Shown here: one piece after another, positions 9,800 through 19,305 of the stretch
Position numbering within the stretch: position 1 is the stretch's first letter
Layout: each line of letters opens with the position of its first letter
NCBI GenBank assembly: GCA_946803715.1
Contig: CAMPET010000038.1
Span: forward strand, 173,849 to 197,535
From: Beroe ovata
Taxonomy: Eukaryota > Ctenophora > Nuda > Beroida > Beroidae
Reading direction: 5' to 3'
DNA length: 23,687 nucleotides
Made by a program: the position numbers and the translations under genes
Notes under the pieces: model-generated
What the model saw: the letters and a program-made list of their open reading frames with translations, nothing else
Database searches by the model: none
What the model was told of the DNA's origin: nothing

Positions 9800-12590
9800 A
9801 AACAGAGCATTAATCTAAGTACCTAAAGCCATATAGGAGCTCGATAATGCCGACATACAAATGTGATAAAATGCGGCCATGGTGGCACACTGGTGGCGAC
9901 CCAAAGGCCAATGGACCCTTAATAGACATCATGCCCACAAATTCAATCCCTTTACCTGACATTGGGACCATTAGAAACTCATTTGAAGTCCAACAAAGGC
10001 CTCTATAACGCGTTCCCAAATTGCGGCAAGTTTGTTCCATTTTCTGAGTTTTGCGGCAAGATTGTTCCACTTTTCCAAAAAACCCTCTGGAGTGATCAAG
10101 TCGAAACTTTTAGTGTTAATATATCTTCTAGGCCATCTAAAGCAACAATTGGAGTGCCTACTAACCTTTGGAACTCATGAAAGTAGTCACAAATAAGTGA
10201 AAATGGGGTTGCGGTAAAGGGTGGCCTTGGTGGCTATCTGGTGGCACCCCATAGGCCAATGGACCCTTAAAAGACATCATACCCATAAATTCAATCCCTT
10301 TACAAGACATTGGGACCATTAGAAACTGAATTTAAGTCCAACAAAGGCCTCTACCATGCGTTCCCAAATTGCGGCACGTTTGTTCCATTTTCTGAGTTTT
10401 GTGGCAAGTTTGTTCCACTTTTCCAAAAAACCCTCTGGAGTGATCCAAAAGAAACTTTTAGTGTTTATATGTCTTCTAGGCCATCAAGAGCAACAATTTG
10501 AGTGCCTACAAGTCTTTGGAACTCATGAAAGTAGTCACAAATAAGTGAAAATGGGGTTGCGGTAAAGGGTGGCCTTGGCGGCTATCTGGTGGCACCCCAA
10601 AGGCCAATGGACCCTTAAAAGACATCATACCCATAAATTCAATTCCTTTACAAGACATTGGGACCATTAGAAACTCAATTTAAGTCCAACAAAGGCCTCT
10701 ACCATGCGTTCCCAAATTGCGGCAAGTTTGTTCCATTTTCTGAGTTTTGCGGCAAGTTTGTTCCACTTTTCCAAAAAACCCTCTGGAGTGATCCGATCGA
10801 AACTTTTAGTGTTTATATGTCTTCTAGGCCATGTAAAGCAACAATTTGAGTGCCTACAAGTCTTTGGAACTCATGAAAGTAGTCACAAATGAGTGAAAAT
10901 GGGGTTGCGGTAAAGGGTGGCCTTGGTGGCTGTCTGGTGGCACCCCATAGGCCAATGGACCCTTAAAAGACATCATACCCATAAATTTAATTCCTTTACA
11001 AGACATTGGGACCATGAGAAACTCAATTCAAGTCCAACAAAGGCCTCTACCGTGCGTTCCCAAATTGCGGCAAGTTTGTTCCATTTTCTGAGTTTTGCGG
11101 CAAGTTTGTTCCAATTTTCCAAAAAACCCTCTGGAGTGATCCGATCGAAACTTTTAGTGTTTATATGTCTTCTAGGCCATGTAAAGCAACAATTTGAGTG
11201 CCTACAAGTCTTTGGAACTCATGAAAGTAGTCACAAATAAGTGAAAATGAGGTTGCGGTAAAGGGTGGCCTTGGTGGCTATCTGGTGGCACCCCATAGGC
11301 CAATGGACCCTTAAAAGACATCATACCCATAAATTCAATTCCTTTACAAGACATTGGGACCATGAGAAACTCAATTTAAGTCCAACAAAGGCCTCTACCA
11401 TGCGTTCCCAAATTGCGGCAAGTTTGTTCCATTTTCTGAGTTTTGCGGCAAGTTTGTTCCACTTTTCCAAAAAACCCTCTGGAGTGATCCGATCGAAACT
11501 TTTAGTGTTTATATGTCTTCTAGGCCATGTAAAGCAACAATTTGAGTGCCTACAAGTCTTTGGAACTCATGAAAGTAGTCACAAATGAGTGAAAATGGGG
11601 TTGCGGTAAAGGGTGGCCTTGGTGGCTATCTGGTGGCACCCCATAGGCCAATGGACCCTTAAAAGACATCATACCCATAAATTTAATTCCTTTACAAGAC
11701 ATTGGGACCATGAGAAACTCAATTCAAGTCCAACAAAGGCCTCTACCGGGCGTTCCCAAATTGCGGCAAGTTTGTTCCAATTTCTGAGTTTTGCCGCAAG
11801 TTTGTTCCACTTTTCCAAAAAACCCTCTGGAGTGATCTGATCGAAACTTTTAGTGTTTATATGTCTTCTAGGCCATCTACAGCAACAATTTGAGAGCCTT
11901 CAAGCCTTTGGAACTCATAAATCTGGTCACAAATAAGCCAGAATGTGGTTGCGACAAAGGGTGGCCTTGGTGGCTATCTGGTGGCACCCCATAGGCCAAT
12001 GGATCCTTTAAAGACATCATACCTATAAATTCAATCCCTCTACAATACATTGGGACCATTAGAAACTCATTTTAAGTCCAACAAAAGCCTCTACCATGCG
12101 TTCCCAAATTGCGGCAAGTTTGTTCAAATTTCTGAGTTTTGCAGCAAGTTTGTTCCACTTTTCCAAAAAACCCTCTGGAGTTATCTGATCGAAACTTTTA
12201 GTGTTTATATGTCTTCTAGGCCATCTACAGCAACAATTTGAGTCCCTTCAAGCCTTTGGAACTCATAAATCTGGTCACAAATTAGCCAGAATGGGGTTGC
12301 GGTAAAGGGTGGCCTTGGTGGCTATCTGGTGGCACCCCATAGGCCAATGGACCCTTAAAAGACATCAAACCCATAAATTCAATCCCTCTATAAGACATTG
12401 AGATCATTAGAAACTCATTTCAAGTCCAACAAAGGCCTCTACCGGGCGTTCCCAAATTGCGGCAAGTTTGTTCCAATTTCTGAGTTTTGCCGCAAGTTTG
12501 TTCCACTTTTCCAAAAAACCCTCTGGAGTGATCTGATCGAAACTTTTAGTGTTTATATGTCTTCTAGGCCATCTACAGCAACAATTTGAG
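9800..12590 (+). repeat. 348-bp satellite array, direct orientation, about eight units
   Basis: The landmark GGGACCATTAGAAACTC (or a near variant) recurs at 9962, 10310, 10658, 11006, 11354, 11702, 12050 and 12398, an exact 348-bp spacing. Each unit contains TTGCGGCAAGTTTGTTCC (or a close variant) twice, about 30 bp apart. Units at 10658/11354 and at 11006/11702 share private variants, giving a 696-bp dimer pattern. Units after about 11860 form a second subtype with aactcataaatctgg instead of aactcatgaaagtag. Because 348 is a multiple of three, short open frames recur identically in each unit; these are by-products. The array ends at the N at 12591. Confidence 0.95.
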
Positions 12591-12591
12591 N
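12591..12591. other. Assembly join (single N) between satellite and transposon
   Basis: A single N. The sequence to its left ends in exactly the same bases as the end of the window (23687), so the assembly broke at the same repeat position twice. The order and distance across this N should not be trusted. Confidence 0.8.
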
Positions 12592-12640
12592 GGACCATAT
12601 GATCTTTCCCCGAAAATGGAACAAACTTGCCACAAAAAGT
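12592..12640 (-). repeat. Inverted satellite-related fragment at the left edge of the element
   Basis: The stretch at 12611-12635 is the reverse complement of the satellite motif around TTGCGGCAAGTTTGTTCCATTTTC with one change. It is preceded by catatgatctttccccgaaa (12596-12615), which also occurs at 9043-9062 in the same position relative to an inverted satellite copy. Satellite sequence therefore faces outward on this side, opposite to the copy at 22894. Confidence 0.65.
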
Positions 12641-12833
12641 GCGCACGCGCGCACATGAATTCCGAAAATTACTCTAAGGAACTCGTGTGCGTCGTAAATT
12701 GGAGGGAAATGCCTGTATAACGCGTGAGAGGACCGTGATAATTGGGTGACATGGAACATTCTCGTCCCCTTTGATCGTTGTGCTGCATGGTTGCGTCGTG
12801 ATTTAATTAGCCTCGCGTGTCATCACTAAGTGC

Positions 12834-12841
12834 TATATTTA
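12834..12841 (+). promoter_or_regulatory. Possible TATA box of the transposase gene
   Basis: TATATTTA lies 27-34 bp upstream of the ATG at 12868. If used, transcription would start a few bases before that ATG and would exclude the out-of-frame ATG at 12861. The leader would be very short, so this remains a weak call. Confidence 0.25.
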
Positions 12842-12867
12842 ACCCAATCTTCTTCCTGTAATGGTAA

Positions 12868-15800
12868 ATGGAGCTAACAGATTTTCTCACGGCGGTTTCT
12901 CTCCTCCAGAAGTTATCACCAGTGAAACTTCATGTATTCGTCCATCACCGAGGAGATAAACCGGCCAATTTCTATGAATATCATTCTCTCAATAACACCG
13001 GAGCAGAATCTTGGAACATTGTCCTCATTGAACGGGAAGAAGGTTGGGTTGTATGTGATAACATAGGTCCAGTTGATTCAACATCTATTGTCTGTGGCCT
13101 TTCTTCTTCCATATCACACCCCACCGTAGATGATAGTAAAGCCATATTCAATCATTATTATCCCGGCAAGTGTACGATATGCGTCCATAATATCGTTGAC
13201 TATTCACGCCATGATCCACGAGGTATGATATCTACCATTCTTTATCTGTACTGCCGCATATTCAGAACACCGTGGCCTAGGCGTGAGATCTTGGCTAGAG
13301 AGTCCAATATATGCCAGTTCAAACTTCAGTTGAAAACATGCATTGCAGCTAAGTCTTTGTGCAATTTTCCAACATGGGCACTCATTAACCCATTCGAAAT
13401 GAACGACATTCCATCACCGTTGTTGTATAGTGGGTTTTTGTCAGAAGAAGAGCTGCAGCGGCGGGGTCAGCTGATAAGTGAGCTGAGGAGACAGCGAGTG
13501 AACACCAGAAACAACATCAGGTCGGTTCCCCGTGCTGTCAATGTTACCACTAGTAGTAGTTCACCAGTTTGTCGGGGGGTGAAAAATTTGGCAGAAATGA
13601 GGGATGAGTTAGATGAGTATGTTCTGCCTGATTCAGATGAGGAGAAAGAGAGTGTGAGTAGTGCTATGGTCGATGATAGTTTATTCCAAATACCGTATCA
13701 TCTTGATGGAGTGTCAGTCAGCTCACACTATAAAGGTATGTATTCGGTACTATTCGAAGTTCATATGGAGAGTGAAGAGGAGCAAGAGCCTCAGGAGAGT
13801 CGTCCCAAACGACCACTACAGAACGAGCTCGATGCTGTGAGAAAGGCTGTAACCGCAGGTAAACAGAGACAGTACCGTGAGAGGTTGAGAGATAAGCTGG
13901 AATTGCAGAGAGAGAAGGAGGAATTAGCGCGCGACTGTAGCGTGGTGACGTGTGAGTCTAGTGATGATGATTTACCAGTTATTGAGGGACTGACCCCTGA
14001 AAATAGACCTCAGACTTCACCTGTTCTCACACCTAAGGTTATCTCTAAGAAGAGGTCTATTCCTTTCACTGATACCGCTTCAAGACACGTGCTGCCTCAC
14101 ACAGACCACCCAACACCACTTGATTCATCGTCTTGTCTTAGCAAGTCCGATGATTGTGAGGTAGCTCGTGCTTGCAATCGCGATCTAGCTAGACCATCGA
14201 TATTCCAACGTATTCTCGATGGTGATAGTGTCCTTGCTGCCGAGTATAGGAAGCTCATGGTAAGTAGGAGTAGTTGTAAAAGCAGGGCTGATTATCCTGT
14301 TTACACATGTTTAATTTGTCTACAATATACATCAAAAAACTTTACTCGAGTTGTGAAACATTCGCTTGACTGCAGTAGACAATCAAATCACCCTCTTTGT
14401 CTAGATTACGTTCCTTATGCTGACCTCCTAGCGAACAAAGACAGTTCTCTAATTACCAAGTATAAAAGCATGATGGCGTGTAAGGAATGCGACCGTATAT
14501 CGAATAGGGGGCATTACCATTGTTTAAAATGTAAAATTCACTGTACAGACCACTTTTTCAGACTTCTCAAACATAGTATGAGATGCAAAGTGAAATCTAG
14601 TGATGTACGTGTCTATAGAAATAAATCATCGAGAAAAGAGATTCTGAATATCAGTGCTGTTGTCACTGGTATGAAGTGTGATGATGCTGTTGTCAGTGGT
14701 ATGAAGTGTGATGATGCTGTTGTCAGTGGTATGAAGTGTGATGATGCTGTTGTCAGTGGTGTGAAGTGTGATGATGCTGTTGTCACTGGTATGAAGTGTG
14801 ATGATGCTGTTGTCAGTGGTGTGAAATATGATAAGGGTGATGAAAATAGTGAGAATACTGACGAGATCATGGGGTTGTCAGAATGTGGTGGAAGAGGCGG
14901 AACAAATGTAGGGATGTATTGCGTGGATGAGGCTATCAGCGAAGCGGATCAATTGTTTCTTCGACTTAAAGATATTCTAACCTCTGCTGACAAGAGTATA
15001 AATGCTCTTGACTGCGACAAGAAACACGATCCTGCACCAGGTAGCATGAGTACTAGTCAAGCAATAGAAGAGATTAATCACTGTAATGAAAGGTTAGCTA
15101 AAATGGGAAGGGACGATTCGGATTTTGAATATTATCCCGTTCCCAAGAAGAAACGTGTTGTCGAGGTGGAGGAAAAACGCTTGACATTCGACAATGACGT
15201 TAATGATAAGTGTGTTAGATGTAGGAATGATTGCCTCGGCGGGAAGATGCATCTGCATTATCACTGTGGTGTTTGTAATAAACTAGTACACAAGAGTAAA
15301 GAACGTGTGTTGAGGCATGTGAGTAAGTGTTTAGAGAAAAGTAGAGACAGAATGAAAGTGAGTTGTTCGTCAATGAGTAAGCCCAAAACAGATCCTACCA
15401 CAACTGGAGAGGATTCGATGCAAGCTTTACTCGTCGATCCTAATAAGGGCATATACTTAGTACGTAAAAACACACGTGGTCCAGCTAGCCCTGTGCATGT
15501 GCGTGTTGATAGTAATGCAGGCATAATGATATGTGAAAACAATGAGTGTAAAGAAATGGTGAGATTTAACGCACATAGTCTCGACCCTGCATACGCATGT
15601 CGGCACATCAAATCGTGTCAGAACGCTATCACTGAAGCTCTACCTGATGTTTTTGACCCCAAAAAAGTATCTGGGACTACGTTCGCGAGCTATAGTGACC
15701 AGATAGACAAATTTGTTCAATCAGCGGTGGTTCATCAAGCTCCAGTCGCAAAAATATTCAGTCCTGATACTAAATCAACAGGGATGGATATGAGTAAACA

Positions 15801-18800
15801 TTTGTATTTCTCTATTTTCGGCGACTTCGGCGTACGTAAATACTACTCCCAGATGGGGCGGGTACTAGTCGTATACGATCGGGACACAAAACGTATTAAA
15901 TGCTATTGTAAGAAAGATTCATGTGTCCATCGAAAAATAGTTGGCATAATACTTGAAAGTGACAGTAGCCTAACAGCTCAAAGACCAGAAAATACTGTTG
16001 ATGAGGTAGAAGTTGAACGGGCCCGTAAAATAGCGACATACTTACTAGAATATAAGAAGATGCCGTTATGTATGTTTGACTATCTGCAACCAAAAGATGT
16101 CACTCAATTCACACCATCTGAAGAAAGCTGCGTGTATTGTGATGAGCCTTTGAGTATAGCTCGTATAAACAAAAGGGGAGTTATTTTTACAAAAGATAAG
16201 AAAATTCGAAGTGTACAAATTAACACAAAAATTTGTGACAAATGCTCTCTTGAATACAGGTACTCGGACTACAGTGATGGCTACTACAATTTTAACAACA
16301 ATTCTCTCTTCTCCATATCATTCTTGGAGAAGTTATTAGCTGTGTGGGTGTCTGGGAATACTGTAGAAGGTGAGGTAGAAGCTATCAACAGATTGAATGG
16401 CTTAGATCATGATATAAACTTAGTGATGGATGCTCTGAAATCTTATCTGTCATTGAAAAACGTAACCGAATATGAGATGAGTTGTAATAGGTGTGGATAT
16501 TTTCCCATTATGGCAGATTATGATGCAATTAGGAAAGTAAATTTCGAGGTAGATCCTGAAGAATTTCTAGAAAATGACGATGATATGGAATCAATGCCAT
16601 ATGCCTCGTTCCAGGAAATGTATTACCAGTGTTGTGTGCATGATCTTGCTCGGGGTATTCTGAATAAGAAGGCGGTTAACTATAGAGCTAATCTCAAGAA
16701 ACTTTCTGTTAAGCTCAGCTCACATTTCCCCGCTTTCGTAACCCCACAGAACTGTGGACCAACACCACCGTACACGGGGGGCAACATCAAGAATGATAGA
16801 GCTGAAGAAATCGAATTACCACTCGATAGACTAGAAAGCTTGCTCAATAGTAAAAATGCCTGTAAAGAATTAAAGAAAATTTGCAGTCAGTTTAAAATTA
16901 ACACGCGTGGTGGTAAAGCTCACATAATACACAAGATAACGGGTATGGACGATACATCGGAACTTTATAGCGTCATTAGGAAGAAATTTTTCAGTATTGC
17001 TAGTAAAAGTGGTGGGTTAATGCGATCATTTTGCCCTCATGGTGTTTGTTATGGTCTAAAAATCTTAACCTTACCAGAATCGGTCGCTGATTTCTTGAGC
17101 ATCATGGCACAGTTCCAGATTCTACCGACGTTTAATATGTGTGATAGTGCATCCCTTGTGGCTAAGCATGCTGAGAACAATATGCCAGGTTTTTTTAGGC
17201 CTTACAACGGTCGATTGGATGACATAAAAGATCCCAACAGTGACCTTTACAAAACAGGTGACAAAAAGGCAATCTTTAACTTCCAATTTCACACCACAAA
17301 ACCTGTTGATGTAGAGAGCTACACCAAGGAAAGTGTTCATCCGGTGAGTGGGCTGGTAGCTCGACAATTGTACTACGACAGGTTTCACGAGGGTAATCAT
17401 AAAGAGGTTGACAACCACCTCCGCAGAATAGATAACACAAATCTTGAGGGAACTGTGAACACCCAAGCTTGTGAACAACAAAATCATGTGACTGCCCTCA
17501 GTAAATCCTCGCTAAATGGGATGGAAAGAAACCAGTTTGTCAAAGTAGTAATGTACTTGACTGCGATCAGCAATTCGGATATTAACTCGAAATGGAGAAA
17601 AAAAGTTGAAAAAAGTACAAAATCATCGACTGTTTTGGATGAACTGGGTTTTCTCATGAAAGTTGGAGTAGACAAGAATTTAACCACAATTGGAAGAGCT
17701 GTCTCTGAGCCTTCGACAGGTACAACATCTTCAACCTTTCCGACAGCCACACTTACATGTAACAGTGCAGAACCAAAGGTGGCTGAACTTTTGAGTAACA
17801 TCAACTCTCTTGTTTACTTGGTAGCTTTTACCCCATTGGGGGAGGAGATTGCTCGATCTGATCGGGTTGATACACGTCTCAAGAAGCTGGCAGGGTATGT
17901 GAAAGGGCTGTCTGAGTACGATGCAGACTACCATCATCGAGCAGGTATGAGAATGTGTAGAGATGTACAATGTGATGGTGTAGATGTTACAATGGAGGAC
18001 CTGATCAGCAGAGTAATGTTTCCAAACCTGGATAAGTGCCAGTCGAAATGTCTGTATGGTTCCATGAGTAGCAATGACATTGGAATATCTGTGTCAAAAC
18101 TGGCACGCAGTTCCTTACCAGAAATACCAGCATACTTGTTCCTCACAACTGGCAGGTATGAAGGCATATCAGGTAACTTCTCCAGTGGGCCCTCCTCCCA
18201 TTTTGATGTCTGTATTGCAGGGCTTCAGTATCGGTATAATCTCAATGGTATGATTATCAAGCGAGCTGGGAAGAATATAGCTGTGATCATATATAAGGGT
18301 GGTTATTATGAGCTACAAAACGCGCACATATCATCCATTCGGAGAGATCAGTTTGTAGAAAGTTCAAGAGGATCAGTGCTACTGATGTTTAGTCTTGTCG
18401 ATACATCAAAACCCAAAAAAGAAGTGGTCCCCGATGTAAAAGTGCTGAAACGTGAATTGAGTGAGACTGGAATTGATCAGTATGATTTTGTAACGCAAGA
18501 ACATTCTGTCCCGAAGAGCCGACTCGAACAGAATAAGATCAAAATCGATCAATCCACTGTTGTGCGCTTGCCACCGACACCATGGCGAGCAGGAAGCAGA
18601 TCTGGACGTCTGGAGCTCACATCTGACCAGGAGAAGATACTGACCAGCTCATGCCAATGGTATGATGATATCATTATTAACTCCTATGCAAGAATGTGCC
18701 GCATTTACATGCGGGGAACATTCCGTTACCAAGACACACTCCTGGGTAACATTTGGCAGCATGGTTCATTTAGTTCTGTAGATGGGAAATTCATCCAAAT

Positions 18801-19245
18801 TGTGAACATCAATAACAACCACTGGATTACGCTGTCAAATGCTTTAACTTTCACAAGAGAACCCCACACTGTTGAAGTCTTTGATTCCATGAAATATGAT
18901 GACTCTGTTTGGCATACTGATGCTCTTCATTCTGATGTTGCCAGGTTCATTTTGCAACTGAGACCGAACACTAGCTGTGTCAGGTACATCAAAACACAGC
19001 GTCAGATTAATGGCAATGATTGCGGACCGTTTGCACTGGCATTCTTGTGGTCATTGAGCAGAGGTCAAAATCCGGCCAATTTCGAATACAACATCAATCC
19101 GACCTTCACGAGGAAAGCAGTTATGACCACTCTATCGACTGATAACTTCATGCCACCAACGCTCAGGCCACCTAAGAAGGATACGCACAAAAAAGTACTA
19201 AAAGAGTTTCATCTACGCCAAGAAGATGGGGCTTTTCATGCATAA
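12868..19245 (+). CDS. Zisupton/KDZ-like transposase with C-terminal Ulp1-type SUMO protease (2125 aa, single exon)
   Basis: Domains in order: residues 20-135 have a pattern like a degenerate Ulp1 fold (W49, D64, HDPRGM at 115-120). Next come a charged linker with a basic helix (about 325-350) and C2HC zinc fingers C481/C484/H498/C502, C552/C555/H569/C573 and C800/C803/H817/C821, all C-x2-C-x13-H-x3-C, plus a divergent one at C889/C894/H913/C917. Six 10-residue repeats lie at 597-656, and PKKKR near 760 is a likely nuclear signal. A SWIM finger follows (C1012, C1014, C1019, H1021). CxxC pairs at 1088/1091, 1123/1126 and 1206/1209 flank a YSDGYYNFN block typical of HMGXB3/KDZ-type proteins. 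A SAP-like motif lies at about 1325-1357 and CPHGVCYG at 1389-1396. Candidate catalytic acids are D1219, D1426 and E1536. The C-terminal C48 protease has H1985, D2006, Q2046 and C2052 (NGNDCGPF). Inferred role: nuclear transposase that cuts and joins its own ends, with a SUMO/ubiquitin-like processing activity. An in-frame TAA directly precedes the ATG, fixing this start unless an upstream exon is spliced in. The fish homologue is reported as multi-exon, whereas this one is intronless. Confidence 0.8.
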   Translation: MELTDFLTAVSLLQKLSPVKLHVFVHHRGDKPANFYEYHSLNNTGAESWNIVLIEREEGWVVCDNIGPVDSTSIVCGLSSSISHPTVDDSKAIFNHYYPGKCTICVHNIVDYSRHDPRGMISTILYLYCRIFRTPWPRREILARESNICQFKLQLKTCIAAKSLCNFPTWALINPFEMNDIPSPLLYSGFLSEEELQRRGQLISELRRQRVNTRNNIRSVPRAVNVTTSSSSPVCRGVKNLAEMRDELDEYVLPDSDEEKESVSSAMVDDSLFQIPYHLDGVSVSSHYKGMYSVLFEVHMESEEEQEPQESRPKRPLQNELDAVRKAVTAGKQRQYRERLRDKLELQREKEELARDCSVVTCESSDDDLPVIEGLTPENRPQTSPVLTPKVISKKRSIPFTDTASRHVLPHTDHPTPLDSSSCLSKSDDCEVARACNRDLARPSIFQRILDGDSVLAAEYRKLMVSRSSCKSRADYPVYTCLICLQYTSKNFTRVVKHSLDCSRQSNHPLCLDYVPYADLLANKDSSLITKYKSMMACKECDRISNRGHYHCLKCKIHCTDHFFRLLKHSMRCKVKSSDVRVYRNKSSRKEILNISAVVTGMKCDDAVVSGMKCDDAVVSGMKCDDAVVSGVKCDDAVVTGMKCDDAVVSGVKYDKGDENSENTDEIMGLSECGGRGGTNVGMYCVDEAISEADQLFLRLKDILTSADKSINALDCDKKHDPAPGSMSTSQAIEEINHCNERLAKMGRDDSDFEYYPVPKKKRVVEVEEKRLTFDNDVNDKCVRCRNDCLGGKMHLHYHCGVCNKLVHKSKERVLRHVSKCLEKSRDRMKVSCSSMSKPKTDPTTTGEDSMQALLVDPNKGIYLVRKNTRGPASPVHVRVDSNAGIMICENNECKEMVRFNAHSLDPAYACRHIKSCQNAITEALPDVFDPKKVSGTTFASYSDQIDKFVQSAVVHQAPVAKIFSPDTKSTGMDMSKHLYFSIFGDFGVRKYYSQMGRVLVVYDRDTKRIKCYCKKDSCVHRKIVGIILESDSSLTAQRPENTVDEVEVERARKIATYLLEYKKMPLCMFDYLQPKDVTQFTPSEESCVYCDEPLSIARINKRGVIFTKDKKIRSVQINTKICDKCSLEYRYSDYSDGYYNFNNNSLFSISFLEKLLAVWVSGNTVEGEVEAINRLNGLDHDINLVMDALKSYLSLKNVTEYEMSCNRCGYFPIMADYDAIRKVNFEVDPEEFLENDDDMESMPYASFQEMYYQCCVHDLARGILNKKAVNYRANLKKLSVKLSSHFPAFVTPQNCGPTPPYTGGNIKNDRAEEIELPLDRLESLLNSKNACKELKKICSQFKINTRGGKAHIIHKITGMDDTSELYSVIRKKFFSIASKSGGLMRSFCPHGVCYGLKILTLPESVADFLSIMAQFQILPTFNMCDSASLVAKHAENNMPGFFRPYNGRLDDIKDPNSDLYKTGDKKAIFNFQFHTTKPVDVESYTKESVHPVSGLVARQLYYDRFHEGNHKEVDNHLRRIDNTNLEGTVNTQACEQQNHVTALSKSSLNGMERNQFVKVVMYLTAISNSDINSKWRKKVEKSTKSSTVLDELGFLMKVGVDKNLTTIGRAVSEPSTGTTSSTFPTATLTCNSAEPKVAELLSNINSLVYLVAFTPLGEEIARSDRVDTRLKKLAGYVKGLSEYDADYHHRAGMRMCRDVQCDGVDVTMEDLISRVMFPNLDKCQSKCLYGSMSSNDIGISVSKLARSSLPEIPAYLFLTTGRYEGISGNFSSGPSSHFDVCIAGLQYRYNLNGMIIKRAGKNIAVIIYKGGYYELQNAHISSIRRDQFVESSRGSVLLMFSLVDTSKPKKEVVPDVKVLKRELSETGIDQYDFVTQEHSVPKSRLEQNKIKIDQSTVVRLPPTPWRAGSRSGRLELTSDQEKILTSSCQWYDDIIINSYARMCRIYMRGTFRYQDTLLGNIWQHGSFSSVDGKFIQIVNINNNHWITLSNALTFTREPHTVEVFDSMKYDDSVWHTDALHSDVARFILQLRPNTSCVRYIKTQRQINGNDCGPFALAFLWSLSRGQNPANFEYNINPTFTRKAVMTTLSTDNFMPPTLRPPKKDTHKKVLKEFHLRQEDGAFHA
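14656..14835 (+). repeat. Six-copy 30-bp in-frame coding minisatellite
   Basis: Inside the transposase gene, six units of 30 bp encode DAVV(S/T)G(M/V)KCD, with the last unit diverging to KYDKG. The units are nearly identical at DNA level, so the amplification is recent. Each carries one Cys in a KCDD context. The repeat sits in a linker between the second and third zinc fingers and probably varies in copy number without breaking the frame. Confidence 0.95.
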
Positions 19246-19305
19246 TGATTAGATGCGCGACGAATTTCGTATTCAATACGCTAATACGGTGTGAGAAAAC
19301 TTGAC

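Noticed and set aside
10310-11840. Recurrent 62-, 63- and 107-codon open frames in the satellite units
   Set aside because: They recur because the unit length (348 bp) is divisible by three. They overlap in several frames, have no domain and vary like neutral repeat sequence.
14613-14870. Minus-strand 85-codon Thr/Ser-rich frame
   Set aside because: It is the antisense of the 30-bp coding repeat within the transposase gene, so its repetitive character is a by-product.
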